In this document: piece after piece, positions 50,333-62,600 of the stretch
Layout: the number at the start of each line of letters is the position of its first letter
Numbering within the stretch: position 1 is the stretch's first letter
Origin: Sipunculus nudus
Lineage: Eukaryota > Annelida > Sipuncula > Golfingiida > Sipunculidae
Direction: 5' to 3'
Length of the DNA stretch: 64,000 nt
NCBI GenBank assembly: GCA_026874595.1
Contig: CM049310.1
Coordinates: 32,801,558 to 32,865,557, forward strand
The notes under the pieces: model-generated
The model's database searches: none
Told to the model about the DNA's origin: nothing
Seen by the model: only the letters and a program-made list of their open reading frames with translations
Translations under genes and position numbers: made by a program

Positions 50333-53300
50333 CGGGAAAGATCCCGTTTTTACTTGGCACACTAATAAATCCCCATGTAGAATGTTTCAACTATATCGTG
50401 AATTCGTGGCTGCCATTGGCTGCGAATTGTTCAGGGGTTCTTCAAATTGATGAATGTACGAAATGCTGTGATCAATGTACGTATTTAACAGACCGGTCTC
50501 GTTCCACCTCCCAAGGGATACTCCGTACGGCGTTACGGATGAGAGTTAGGCTGTAATACCCCCGCAAGGTGGCTGTTTATTGTAGGTATCATTTTCACTT
50601 GATCATTCGGTTAGTTTGTCTGTTTAAGTACCTGTATAAGAGAGGGTTAGGGTAACATCCAAGGGAAAATAACCATATTTTGAAAGTTATTTGGTTCACT
50701 ATAATATGTTTTTAGAGGATTCTTTGCCAGTGTAATTTTTTTACAGTGCCCTCAGGGACCGCCTTCGATGACCTTGCATGGAGCTGCATGGTGAACTTTG
50801 GCACACATTTCATAAATGTACCATACCAAAGTTTGACCAGAATTCTGGCTGAGGTTGTGGTCTTTGACCAATTTCCATTTTTTTTAAATTATTGAATAGT
50901 TTTCCCTATTGAATAGAAACCATTTGTAATATTATCGCTGTATAGGGAGTTGTAATGCGCATACGAGTAAGACTTTTGTCATTATGTAACTGTTATTGAC
51001 ATCTGTTGATGTTAAGTAAAGCGATCTGAATGTTATCTACCGGTCGGATAACAGTGATATTGTGATGTTTATTGTACACCATGGCATGCGGCACAAAATT
51101 AATCTGATGTTTATAGCATTAATTTTGCATTATGCATCAACCGAGCTTATTACACAGTATTTTAGGCTGTGAGACGAGGTGATAGTTTATGCCTACAGAG
51201 AGAACACCGACAGGAGTCCGAGTGGTCAGTATATTTTGTGGTATATATTTAGTACTGCAGTGACTTGTGTATGACATGAGGTTATGCTAATAGCAGTGAA
51301 ACTTTAACATTATATTGTCAGATTATGTCATTGTTGTGATGTATAGAAACTTGATACTTGATTTATATTTTGTATTTTGTATATATATTTATATATATAT
51401 ATATATACCAGCTGTTTTGGACTAACAGATGGGTGTAATATGTCATTGATATTGTGTTAGTATATATATAATGCTACCTGTCCATCAGGTAGTTTAATCT
51501 TGTACAACAGGACTTTGTTTAATATCTTGATATAATTTTAATATAATTTTATTCCGTCATATTTACCATAACTATGTTATGTTACAAGGTGTTGTTACAG
51601 ACCAGAAATTAAGCAGTACAAAGTGACACAGTGACCTGTGAAACAGGGCTTGTACTGGTATATGTACTGACAAACCAGATACAATTAAAGATATTCCAAC
51701 CAACAAACTGTGTTGTGAGCTCTTTGGTCAGGCATCAGACACCCCAACCCATCCTGTTAAGCCCGCCTGGTTCCACCTGTTTGTTATTTTTTAATAGCAA
51801 GATTATGCAAAAACTATTCAGCCGATTTATCAAAACTTTGTCAATTGAGTTGTGCGGCTTTAATAAATTAGGACGAGGACTGTCAGCGGAGGTATGCGAT
51901 CTACCTAGTGTCAATCTAGTCTTTTATGGCGTACAGAGTGTATATTCGGGTCTGGTGAAAAACGTTTATTGATGATGGTCACTACCATCAAGCTTACATC
52001 CATGCTCATACTCACAATAGGCCGAGAAGTAACCTGGTAACAGCAAGGTGCCAGTACTGAGTGGCGAGTCCGCCAAGACCGCACATGACGCTCCACAACA
52101 CCACACATCCGGCGAGGAGGACCTTCCGGTTTATGTTCTTTAGCTCCGATACCAAACCTACAACAATCATTACTACATTATATTGCATTCTTAATTATTT
52201 GGGTTGTGAGTTGATTCGATAAATAAATAGGAATAATATAATTAAATGACTTAATTAAATGATTCTCATTCGATTCAACTATGGCGTGTTTATGACAAGT
52301 AGTTTCTTCGTTATTTCAAGAAAACATTTCATATATTACCAAATTCTCAACCTTATGTTAACTTTGGTCCAACTGGTCACAATCTAACTGATCTTGGTCA
52401 ATGATCATTTGAATATTCATGTATGTTCACAAGTATTCATGTGAAAAGGACAATCAAGTGACCCACGGGTCATGACGCTCAGCCGAATAGGAAGACATTC
52501 ACTAAAGGAATTTTATAATCTGAATGCCAAATTTTGTAGGTGTTATCCCCATTTACCTGTAGCAACTGAAATTCTTCAAAATCAAGAGAAAAAAAACTCA
52601 TGATAATATGTTCAGCCATCCCCATAAAATGTACCCTTCTTTTTGTTTGCAGTCAGCTGATCAGAAAATGACTATGCACAATTTTGAAGGACATCCCTGG
52701 ATGTCAAGACAGAAGATTCTAGGTCCAACAGAAAATTTTTTTACCATGTCTGACTGTCTTGGTCCTTAAAATGTTTTTAGCCAGTAATATAGGTCAACAT
52801 GACCTAATTTCAAGTTTCCTCGTTGATTTACCCAAAACTTCTCATGTCATGTAAGAAGTTTCTAGGCCTAGCGGATACAATTTGTGCCCTATCTGACTGA
52901 CTCGGTGCTCATATTCATGTTTTCAGCCAGTAGTTCACAAAATAAAGGTCACCATGACCTAATTTCGGTTTCCAAGGAGATCTGTCTAGGATCTCCCTGT
53001 ATATGCAGTTAGAAGTTTCTGGGTGTGGCGGTTATGATTTTATTTGTTACATGTAACCCTTTTATGCAGCAGTCTTACATGTGTCTGTGTAGCACTAGCA
53101 TTGTCCGTTGCCATGGGAGAGCTGGCCGGCCCACGTGTGACCCTGGCATGTATAGACACAGTGCTGGAATTCTCTTGGCTGGTGGCGCTATATGAGCGCG
53201 TGTCTTGTAATGTTCTTTGGGCATTTGTTTTATGTATTGTTGGGTTCTTTTGGATTGTTCGTGAAATAGAATTTTCTAGAATTTTCGGATGAAAAGTTAT

Positions 53301-53754
53301 AAATAGGGGGCTGTGTTTTAGAGCCGAAGGGGAGAGAGAGAAAAATTTTCCAGCGGACACGGAAGAGTGTGAGGCAGTTTTTGACCTGTCCTATAATTGC
53401 AGTAGTGTCACGGATCCTACGAACTCTATAGTCCGGTCTTTCTCCAGTTTGTTATCGCTGTGACTGCGGTGGTATCCAGGTACTGTATACTTTATTTAAT
53501 ATACTGTGTAATTGTATTGATTTGCTGTTGTACTGTTGTTATACTGTGTAATTGTACTGATTAAGTGTATTGTAATGTTGGGTTTCTTTAAAGAATAAAT
53601 TATAATTATTTGTAAAAAAAAAAAACACTGACTTCTTTATTCATTGCCCTAGACATTTCACGCTGCCTAGTGTTACAGAATCTTATTTTTTTTTATCTCC
53701 ATGACAAAATTTATGCTCGTCACGACTACGTGATCTGTTGATATTAGGTTCCGT

Positions 53755-53806
<52 letters not shown>

Positions 53807-56620
53807 TAACTATCAAATTGTATCTTCGTAATCATCTTTGCGGCAGCCAGGATTGTTTTATTGTATTTTTACTCTGTGCGGCACCGTTGTGGCTTCGAAT
53901 CCCGGATCGGCCCAATATTTCCCCTGAGCAATTTATCTTTACAAATGGGGGCTCGTCCAACGTGACGGTAAACTTTGTGGCCCAGGGAATAAGCTCACCA
54001 ATGTGTGGCTCCTGGGATAATTAGAGTTGTTCTGATAGCAGAACGCTCTTAAGAGGGGGTGTGTTACGGGGTGACATAAAAGCGGACCGAACTGTCCGTT
54101 AGTTAGGCTGGCTTTTCTAGCGAAGCGGTTGGTACGCCGGACCTATGCGCCTCCGTTATGGGTTCGAATCCCATATCGGCCCAGAATTTTCCCCTGATAA
54201 AATTTTTCTTCGTAACACTGTTAACGGATGGACTGCTTCATTCGAAAGTCTCAAAAACAGAAAAAAAATGTGTAAAAATTCGAAAAAATACAGGTGGCAC
54301 CACAAGTCTGCAGGAAATGATGAAACGCATCATGAACAATATACTGGAGCTTTTGTATCAAATTTTTAATTATTCTTTTGGTTACTTTTAACCCCCATAG
54401 CTCAAATGATATGGGTAACAGAGGCTTAATTTTTAGGTTTTTTATGGAAATTTTTCATGGACCTCCCGGGATGTACCGTCAGAAGATTCTAGTTCCAACG
54501 CTTACGATTTGCACCCTGTTAATGGACGACCGTTTCGTTGAAGGTCTCAAAAATGGAGATAGAAATTCGCAATAATGGGAAAAATACAGGTGGCGCCACC
54601 AGCCTGCAGGAACTGATGAAATGCTCCATGATTAATATATATGCAAAGAATCATGGCGATCAATGCATTAGTAATTCCGATACTTGAGCTTTTGTGTCAA
54701 ATTTAAAATTATTATAGGGGGTACTTTAGAGCCCTATAACTCAAAGGATATGGATAACAGACCTGATTTCAGGTTCCAAGGAGATTTTTCATGGGCCTCC
54801 CTGGATGTCAAATAACAAGATTTAAGGTTCAACGGTTATGATTTGTGCCCTGTTAACGGACGACTGATTCTTTGAAGGCCTCCAAAATACAGAAAAATAT
54901 GCGAAAGAAATGGAAAAATTACAGATGGCGCCACCAGTCTGAAGGAACTGATGAAACACTCCACGATGTATATACATGCAAAGAATCATGGCGATCAATG
55001 CATTAGTTGTTCAGATACTGGAGCTTCTGTATCAAATTTTAATTATTCTGGAATTTATATTCGAAAATATTCTAGGTATTTTGGAAACATGTAATGCAAA
55101 TATGAAGACTGTATGCAGTTGTTGTTCTTAGAACATCACAGTATATTTTACATTTCCAAACCGACCCAGCAGTGAACAGAATAGCTTTCAATAGAGCGCG
55201 GTTAACCACACGCGGGTGAAAAAAGAAAACAGTTGTTCCCTCTTTATCTGCTTTTACTGGGTATTTTATTATTATTTATACTTTTACTTATATTTCTGAA
55301 ATTTGTACCCAAGATCGAATTTTGTCTCTAATTAAAAGCCATTAAATAGTGTGATTAAATTACATAATCATAATAATCTGAAATGGAATATTCGAAATGC
55401 CGACCTTTAAATTAATGATCTATTTCACCAGGAACTTTAAAATAGTGAATATGCAAGCGGTTCTTTTGATATTCAGAGCCATTTTTAGGGAAATAACACA
55501 GAACACATTCAACGACAACACGGGTCATCAACCGTTACCAGGTGACTTTACATCATCATTATAATATAACATATATGGCAAAGTAAATGTTAAGTACACA
55601 TGATGAAAAAGATACGTTGTCGTTAAATAAAAATTTTATGAACTTTCTGCCTGTCATTTCAGGTTGGTGTTCCGACAGCCCTCGGGCCACTATGAAGGTA
55701 ATACCATTCCAAGTGGTAAATATAATACATAAGTATCGTACCCATTGGGATTCCACTGATACTGAAGATGACCACGTACAAGGGACCGGCTAGAAGCTGG
55801 TATTCCAATCCGCTCCCCAGGTAGCGCCACTTGCATGGACTCGTTGGGTCGTCTTCACTGGGACATCTATAAACGATATTCATTGGACATAATTTGTTTG
55901 CGAGTGACTAAAAAAAATGGGAGAGTCTATTCTTACCTTTCTGTACAGCAGTCAAATTTTCATCCTAGTTTTTGCTTTCAAATTTTTACTTGGAACGCTC
56001 TTGTGAAGAAATATGTTGATTTTAATCATTTTAATCTTAAAATTGCTAATATTGTCAATTTAAAGGTGAATATTTGTAGTCCGCATTGTTATCCTGGAAA
56101 ATTGACTGAGGACAAGGACACTTTGGGACTACTTGATAAGTTCATTTTCTATTTATTTTCTTATCATTACGTGATGGCAATGTATCTGAATTTCATTGTT
56201 AGCTTATTTTAATTTTCCTTAATCAGAATAGAATGTTTTTTATTTTTATATTTGTAACGTGCCGTGATGTCAAGGGAAAGCACCAGGGGGCATTAGATAC
56301 TTTCAACTCGCATGCACAGGAAAGAAGTTAGTCCATACACAGAAGTCACGGTACCTTCCTTCTTGTTCATCCACCTTGCACACTGCTTGCAAAGGTCACC
56401 CTTGCCGCATAAAGACGCAAGACCCTGGCAAAGGGCCAAAGAATGTCACTATCACTGAGAGAGGGGTATCACTCCGTTTCAGTGGCGTCAATTTATCCTC
56501 AAGGGTGGGGGGAGGGGGTGACTCGCAGGGTTGGGAGATGATTCGCAAGGGGGGAAGGGGTTTGGGGGAATGACAGGCGTGGAAGGTAGTCAAAATTGGG
56601 ATAAAACTGACATGTTTATA

Positions 56621-56661
<41 letters not shown>

Positions 56662-59600
56662 CATATATATAATATAAATATATTCCATTTATTGTCTGTG
56701 TGACACCTACCAAATATATATCATTTTATAATAAGGCTTTTTAAAAAAGGTATATGTTAATTCTAAACCATTTAGCTATAAATATTTCATAGTAAAATAA
56801 ATAATGGAATCAAAGTCTATAATTTATATATTTCATTTGAAATATAAAAGTATTATTCTCTGAATAGTGGGGGGATGATTACATTGACCATCCCCCCCCC
56901 CCTTGCCAAAAAGTGGGGGGGGGGGATATATACCCCCATCCCCCTATGATATATATCCCCCCACCCCACCCCCTATATTGACGCCCCTGCTCCGTTTTGT
57001 CTTCTGGTTTATTCCTATTGATGCCTTTGCTTATTCTTGGCTTAAGCAGTCCGGAGGATGGATGGATTGCAAAAGACGGCTGTTGATTTTCTTTTAATCT
57101 AAATGCAGGGCTGTGTTATTTGAGTTTGAACAGGAGTGGGATATCTTTGTGCTGGGAAGCACTGACTACAGCCTGTGAATATCGTCCATATTATGCATTT
57201 TGCCAAGGGCTCACTCGCTAGCATGTAGCGAGCACGTCCCACTGATTAAATTTTGTGGAGGTACCAATGACGAACGCCCTCCTTGCTTAACGAGCCTTTT
57301 AAAGCAGTGGGTAAGTTGTATGAGTGAGACCGAATGTTACGAATGTAATTAGTGTAAAAAAATGGCATGCAAAATCATACCCAGGTCAACGAGTGACCTG
57401 CTGTCATCTACTGGTCATTTTGTATAACACAGGAGGCTGAATGAGCCAGAATCTCTATAACGTCCGCAATCTCTAGTTTTCCCTATCGAATAGAGGGGCC
57501 GCACGCGAGCCACCTGATTAGCCCTATTGCCTTATTATTAATTCATGTTATAGAAAGCTCAAGGGCTCAACGAAGCAAGGTCTCTGCTTAACTGGACCAG
57601 AGACCTGGTCCCCAGGAAGATGTACATTGGTATATATATTGCTGTGTTGCTTGAAAAGCTATTCCAAATCGTTTTCGGTAGACATCGCAAAAATATGTTG
57701 CAAAATTCATAACATTTTGCAATTGGTTAATATAGGTAAAAGGCAGTATGATATATTGATTAAGGATAAAACCAGTTAGGAAAAGAAATGTGTCATATAA
57801 GTCGAAGTGTATTTATTGACATATGATACTTCCGGAGACATCCAGGAAACTGTATTTGCTTTTAAAGTTCTTGTCATATCAAGCACTTAATACAGACACA
57901 GGACACTGGAAAATAATGTTTTTGATCATGCAGTGACTTACAACTCCGGTCTACTTTTGCAGAAGCCGCTAACCGTGCCATTGTAGCCCTCTGCTTTAAT
58001 CTCGTTGTCTGCTGACGTCATGTTTCCTGGCTGGCACTCTCGGTCGCCATATTTGATTTCTTGTGCCATGCTGTTGTTGGTGGCTATTAGGCAGAATCTG
58101 AAAGGAATTACATAAATAACACACTTATAAAAATCATATAAAGTGAAAAACACGTCAAATTTGATACACAAGGCCCAAGGTTACAACCATATAAGCTAAC
58201 GGACCAGACGGTCCTGTCTATATGCTCTAGGCTACATAAAATGTTTCTACGCTTTTATATTTTGAAAATCCAATTTTTTCCTAAAATAATAAATCAGATC
58301 CTAGTAACATTGCCAACGGATGCTTTTGTCTCATTTACAATTAAATTAATTGTAGGCCTATGTCCTCTAGCACACGATCAGATTCACGGGTAAGCTGATT
58401 TTTAAAAAACAAGGCATTATCTCCTTTAATTATGTCAAAATAATGAAGTTTCATTTGACATATTTAACTCATGCACATTACCTGACACAAGTTTAATTAT
58501 GCTTTACAACCAACCGATATAAGGATGGTCCAGCGCACCTATGTGCACTTTTTCTGTACATTTAATCCAAGACATGAACATCAAGATCTGCAGGGTCTGT
58601 GTCTATTACAAAATTTTGTTATTCAATTAAAGTTAAATGCAATCTGGCCAAGAATTGCAAAGAGATTTGTGATTATTGATATATGAATCGGTTAATTTTA
58701 GTTTTCTACGTTATAATTGACGATGGCAGTAAATTGTTTTTACGAAACTCCTCTGTAGCCACGCATCAGAAATGCCCGTTTATGGTCGATTTTTCATATT
58801 TGTTCATAAAACCGTATGCATTTAACATTATTTAGGAAATTATGCGATAGTTATACCCCAGTGCCATCTGACAGGAACCATAAGCCTTTGTATCCCCCGT
58901 GTCAACTTCAACTCGGCCAATGAAAAACCCGTTCCGGACAAAATTATCCCCCCCCCCGCAAGAACCGGTATTATTCTAGTACATAACAAACACGGGATCA
59001 AATGATTAGACTTTCGCGCCTGGGGTCTGGAACACAGCTAGGGTCATAGTAAATGTTATCTTAAAGTGACCCAGCATGATCAACGCGTGAATATCTATGA
59101 GGGCATCACGGGTCAAAGGTATTAAAGTAACCGGAGGTGTATACGTCCACGGGCCAGGATCATATACTCAAAGAGTGCTACGTCATCCAGTCCCTAAATC
59201 TGCCGGCCTTCACGCACCCTGCCACCCGCTGTTATAAACTTTCTCAGTTTGCCGAAATGTCTTATGAAAGACGATGATCATTATTGAGTTTATCGCCCCA
59301 ATGTATAAAAACAAATCCTTACTAACCCAGGGAAATCACATACATTTACTAATTTATGCAGCATATGAAAAAGTGTTAAATTTTTCTTTACATATTTTGT
59401 TAATCTAGACTTTTTAATCGGATTATTTCAAGTTCTATAAAAAACTATAATAACAAAAATAATAATAATAATAATAAAATTATAAAAATAATAATAATAA
59501 TAACAATAATAATAATAATTATTATTATTATTATTATTATTATTATTTGTAGTTAGTGGTGGTGATAGTTGTAGAAGTAATAATGTTCTTTAAATCCAAA

Positions 59601-62600
59601 AATAAAGAGGACTGAATGTTCTTTGTGCATTTTATCATCTAAATGTGTAATAATATAAGTGATGTAGAAAATCCCAGATAACATATTTTAATTACCGACA
59701 ATAGCAGTAGAATGGTCTTATTACATAGCCTTCACTGTATTTCCTTTTTAACCGTATTATCCAACCGGCGTTCACCTGACGAGGTCTTAATCTGACAGTA
59801 TTTTACATAACCGGAGGTCACCCGACGGTGCCTTATCCTTAAATTATCTTCCCCTCAAGAAAATGGTTTTGCAAGCTATATAGAAAGAGAGCGTTTGTTG
59901 CCAGCTACCAAAGTTCGTTCAACGAATCTATGGTAGTGAGCTTGCGATATCCGCGGCAAACATTACAAAAGTTAAACATTTATTAAAACACAGATTAACT
60001 CATGACACAGTCCGTTCCTCGGGTTTAACTTAAATATACTATGTTCATGTAAATATAAACTTATTTTCACATACTTTCAAGCTATAATTAAAAGTTCACT
60101 CTAGACAGAAATTATCAATAAAATCGTTAATACATATAATCGTCTCTTTCAAAGACCTCACTTAGCTTTCTGGCGGTTCCGCTTTCGTCACTCTAGGACC
60201 CTTAGGCGCTGCATTAACTTCGGGAGAGCTGTCATCGAACTCCCTTCTGTTTCTTGAACAGTATTTCTAAAGCCTAAATCGTTTGCTGTTCTCCCATAGC
60301 ACAATTTTATTCTGTCCGCGTGTACAATTTTGGGCAAAGATCTGGGGCTGGCTTGTATTCTGTTGGTTACGACTGAAATTTTATCCTGAACAAGGTATGG
60401 TCCTTTCCAGCTCAAGAAATGTTTAGGAGATAATCCTTTTTATCTTTGAGATGAAGCCACACAATGTTACCTGCTTGATATAGTGTTGGCTGTACATTTC
60501 TATCATAATGTCGTTTTTGGGAAATCATTTCTCTAAGCGTTGTTTCCCTTGCGACTTTGTGGCATAATTGCATGCGTGTACGTAAATCCTGGACATACTG
60601 TGATGGATTTTGCTGAGTTTGCTTCCTTAGGAGGCTTGTCAAGAAGGAAGTCAACATGTAATGTGATCTCTCTTCCGAGATTCATTATTTTCGGCGATTC
60701 ATGGGTGGTTTCATGCTCAGCTGAGCGGTATGCCGTCATCAAAAAACTTATATGCTCATCCCAGTCATCCTGAGTTCTGGATACCCATACACTTAGCTTC
60801 CTGTTTTCTTTGGTAGATAAATGCAATGTTTTTGTCTTCCTGTTGCATTTTTGCTACATGTGTTTGGTCGAGTAAAATCCCAAGTGTGTCCCCGGTCTTA
60901 CTTCTGTCCTACGCAGGTGTAATACTCGTAACCATGGCGCCATTTTTATCTGTTTTAAATAGGTACTTCTATTATAGTTCCATCCGGCACTGAAGTAACT
61001 GAGTCTTCATGAAAACACTCTCGGAGGCATTTCCTGGACATAGCATCAGCGTTCCCATGTTTATTTCCAGTTCTCTGTTCAATCACAAAATTGTATGAGC
61101 TTAGCTTCTGGAACCATCTCGCTATTTGTCCTTGAGGCTCTTTGATCTGATAGAGCCATTTCAAAGGCGCATGATCTGTTCTTATGAGAAACTCTCTGTC
61201 ATACAAATAGTATTTGAAATATTCTATGAAATACACAACTGCAAGAAGTTCTCGGCGTGTACCCATTAATCTGCTTTCGACAATGTTCTGCTTCCATATG
61301 CAATCACCCGCTCAACACCACGTTGGACCTGAGACAATACACTTCCAATGGCTACTCCGCTGCTGTCTGAGTCCAAAATAATTCGAGCATCACTTGAAAG
61401 GTCTTGGTAGACTTAAATAGGGGCACTTGTAATCCTGTCTTTCAGGATGGTCATAGCTTCTTCATAGAACTCTCTTTTCCGTTAGCCTTTCGAGAGGCTC
61501 TGCTATATGAGCAAATTTTGGCACGTAAGATCTGTAGTTAGAAGCCAGTCCAAGAAAAGTCCTAACTTCTCATTGATCTTTCGGCTGTGGCCAATCTTTA
61601 ACTTTCTGAACAAGACCTGCAGCAATTTGCATTTACCTGGCTTCAGTTTCAGCGAAGCATCTTCAAATCGGAGAAAAACTTGGTGAAGCCGTTGTAGATG
61701 TTCTGCAACTGTTTTGGCAAACACGATAACATCATCTAAATAAACAACTGCATTCTTGCCATTGCAGTCCTCTCAAAACTTTCTCTAATAAGCGTTGGAA
61801 AGTTGAAGTGCATTACATAAACCGAACGGCATTGTAACAAATCTCAAATGATGTCCAATTCCGGTGACAAATGCTATTTTATCACGATCAGCTTCCTCGA
61901 TCTCTACTTGATTAATAACCTGACTTCATATCAAGTGTGGAAAAGATGGATGAACCTGCTAAAGCGTCCAAATTGTCTTCAACCCTTGGAAGTGGATGTG
62001 CATCTTTTGAAGTAGATTTATTCAGTGCCCGATAATCTACATAAATGCGATAAGCATTGTCATTTTTCTTCTGCACGGTTACTAGCGGTGCAGCCCAAGG
62101 GCTTTCACATTCTTCTACAATGCCTCTGTCTTTCATCTTCTCTATCTGTTCACTCACAACTTCTCTTTGACTTAGGGGCACTCTCCTTGGGCGCAATTCG
62201 ATTGGTTCGGCATTTCCAGTTGGTATCCTGTGTTTCACCATGCCTGTTCGTCCAATATCATTATTATCTACGGAAAAGATGTTCCTAGATCTCCACAAAA
62301 GATTTCGGAGTTCTGCCTTTTCCTCCTCATTCAACTTTTGGCTACTCTCTTCATACAGTTGTTTTAGGTGTTCTGGAATAGTATCTGAAAATGGGTACAT
62401 TTTACCATTCAACTGTGAATGAACATTAAGATGTTCTTCTTCGTCTTGAGCAACTGGCTCCACAAATCCGACTGTTGTCCCTTTGTACAATGTTGTAGGT
62501 TCTGGAAGTAGGTTGCAAAGCCGGGCAGGTACTGTTCCTGAATTGTTTGAAACCAGACAGTTTGCCATGGCTACACCATGTTGGTTTATTCCCTCCATGC

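Larger units (their letters stand above)
52452..55065 (+). mobile_element. Element with ~330-bp tandem core (copy B), invaded
   Basis: It starts CAAGTGACCCACGGGTCATG then GACGCTCAGCCGAATAGGAA, the reverse complement of the end of copy A near 22380-22415. Core units with ATCCCTGGATGTCAAGA, GGTGGCGCCACCAGCCTG and CTGTTAACGGACGACTG follow at 52680-53035 and 54225-55050. The core is broken between GGTTATGATTT (about 53040) and CTGTTAACGG (54218) by about 1.2 kb of LTR-type DNA. Confidence 0.65.

Noticed and set aside
53044-53292. 82-codon frame with hydrophobic stretches as a membrane protein
   Set aside because: It lies in LTR-like DNA with TATA and AATAAA signals and shows no domain.
54122-54183. 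Functional tRNA gene
   Set aside because: A and B boxes and a T-arm are visible, but the acceptor stem does not pair properly and the unit lies inside LTR-like termini.
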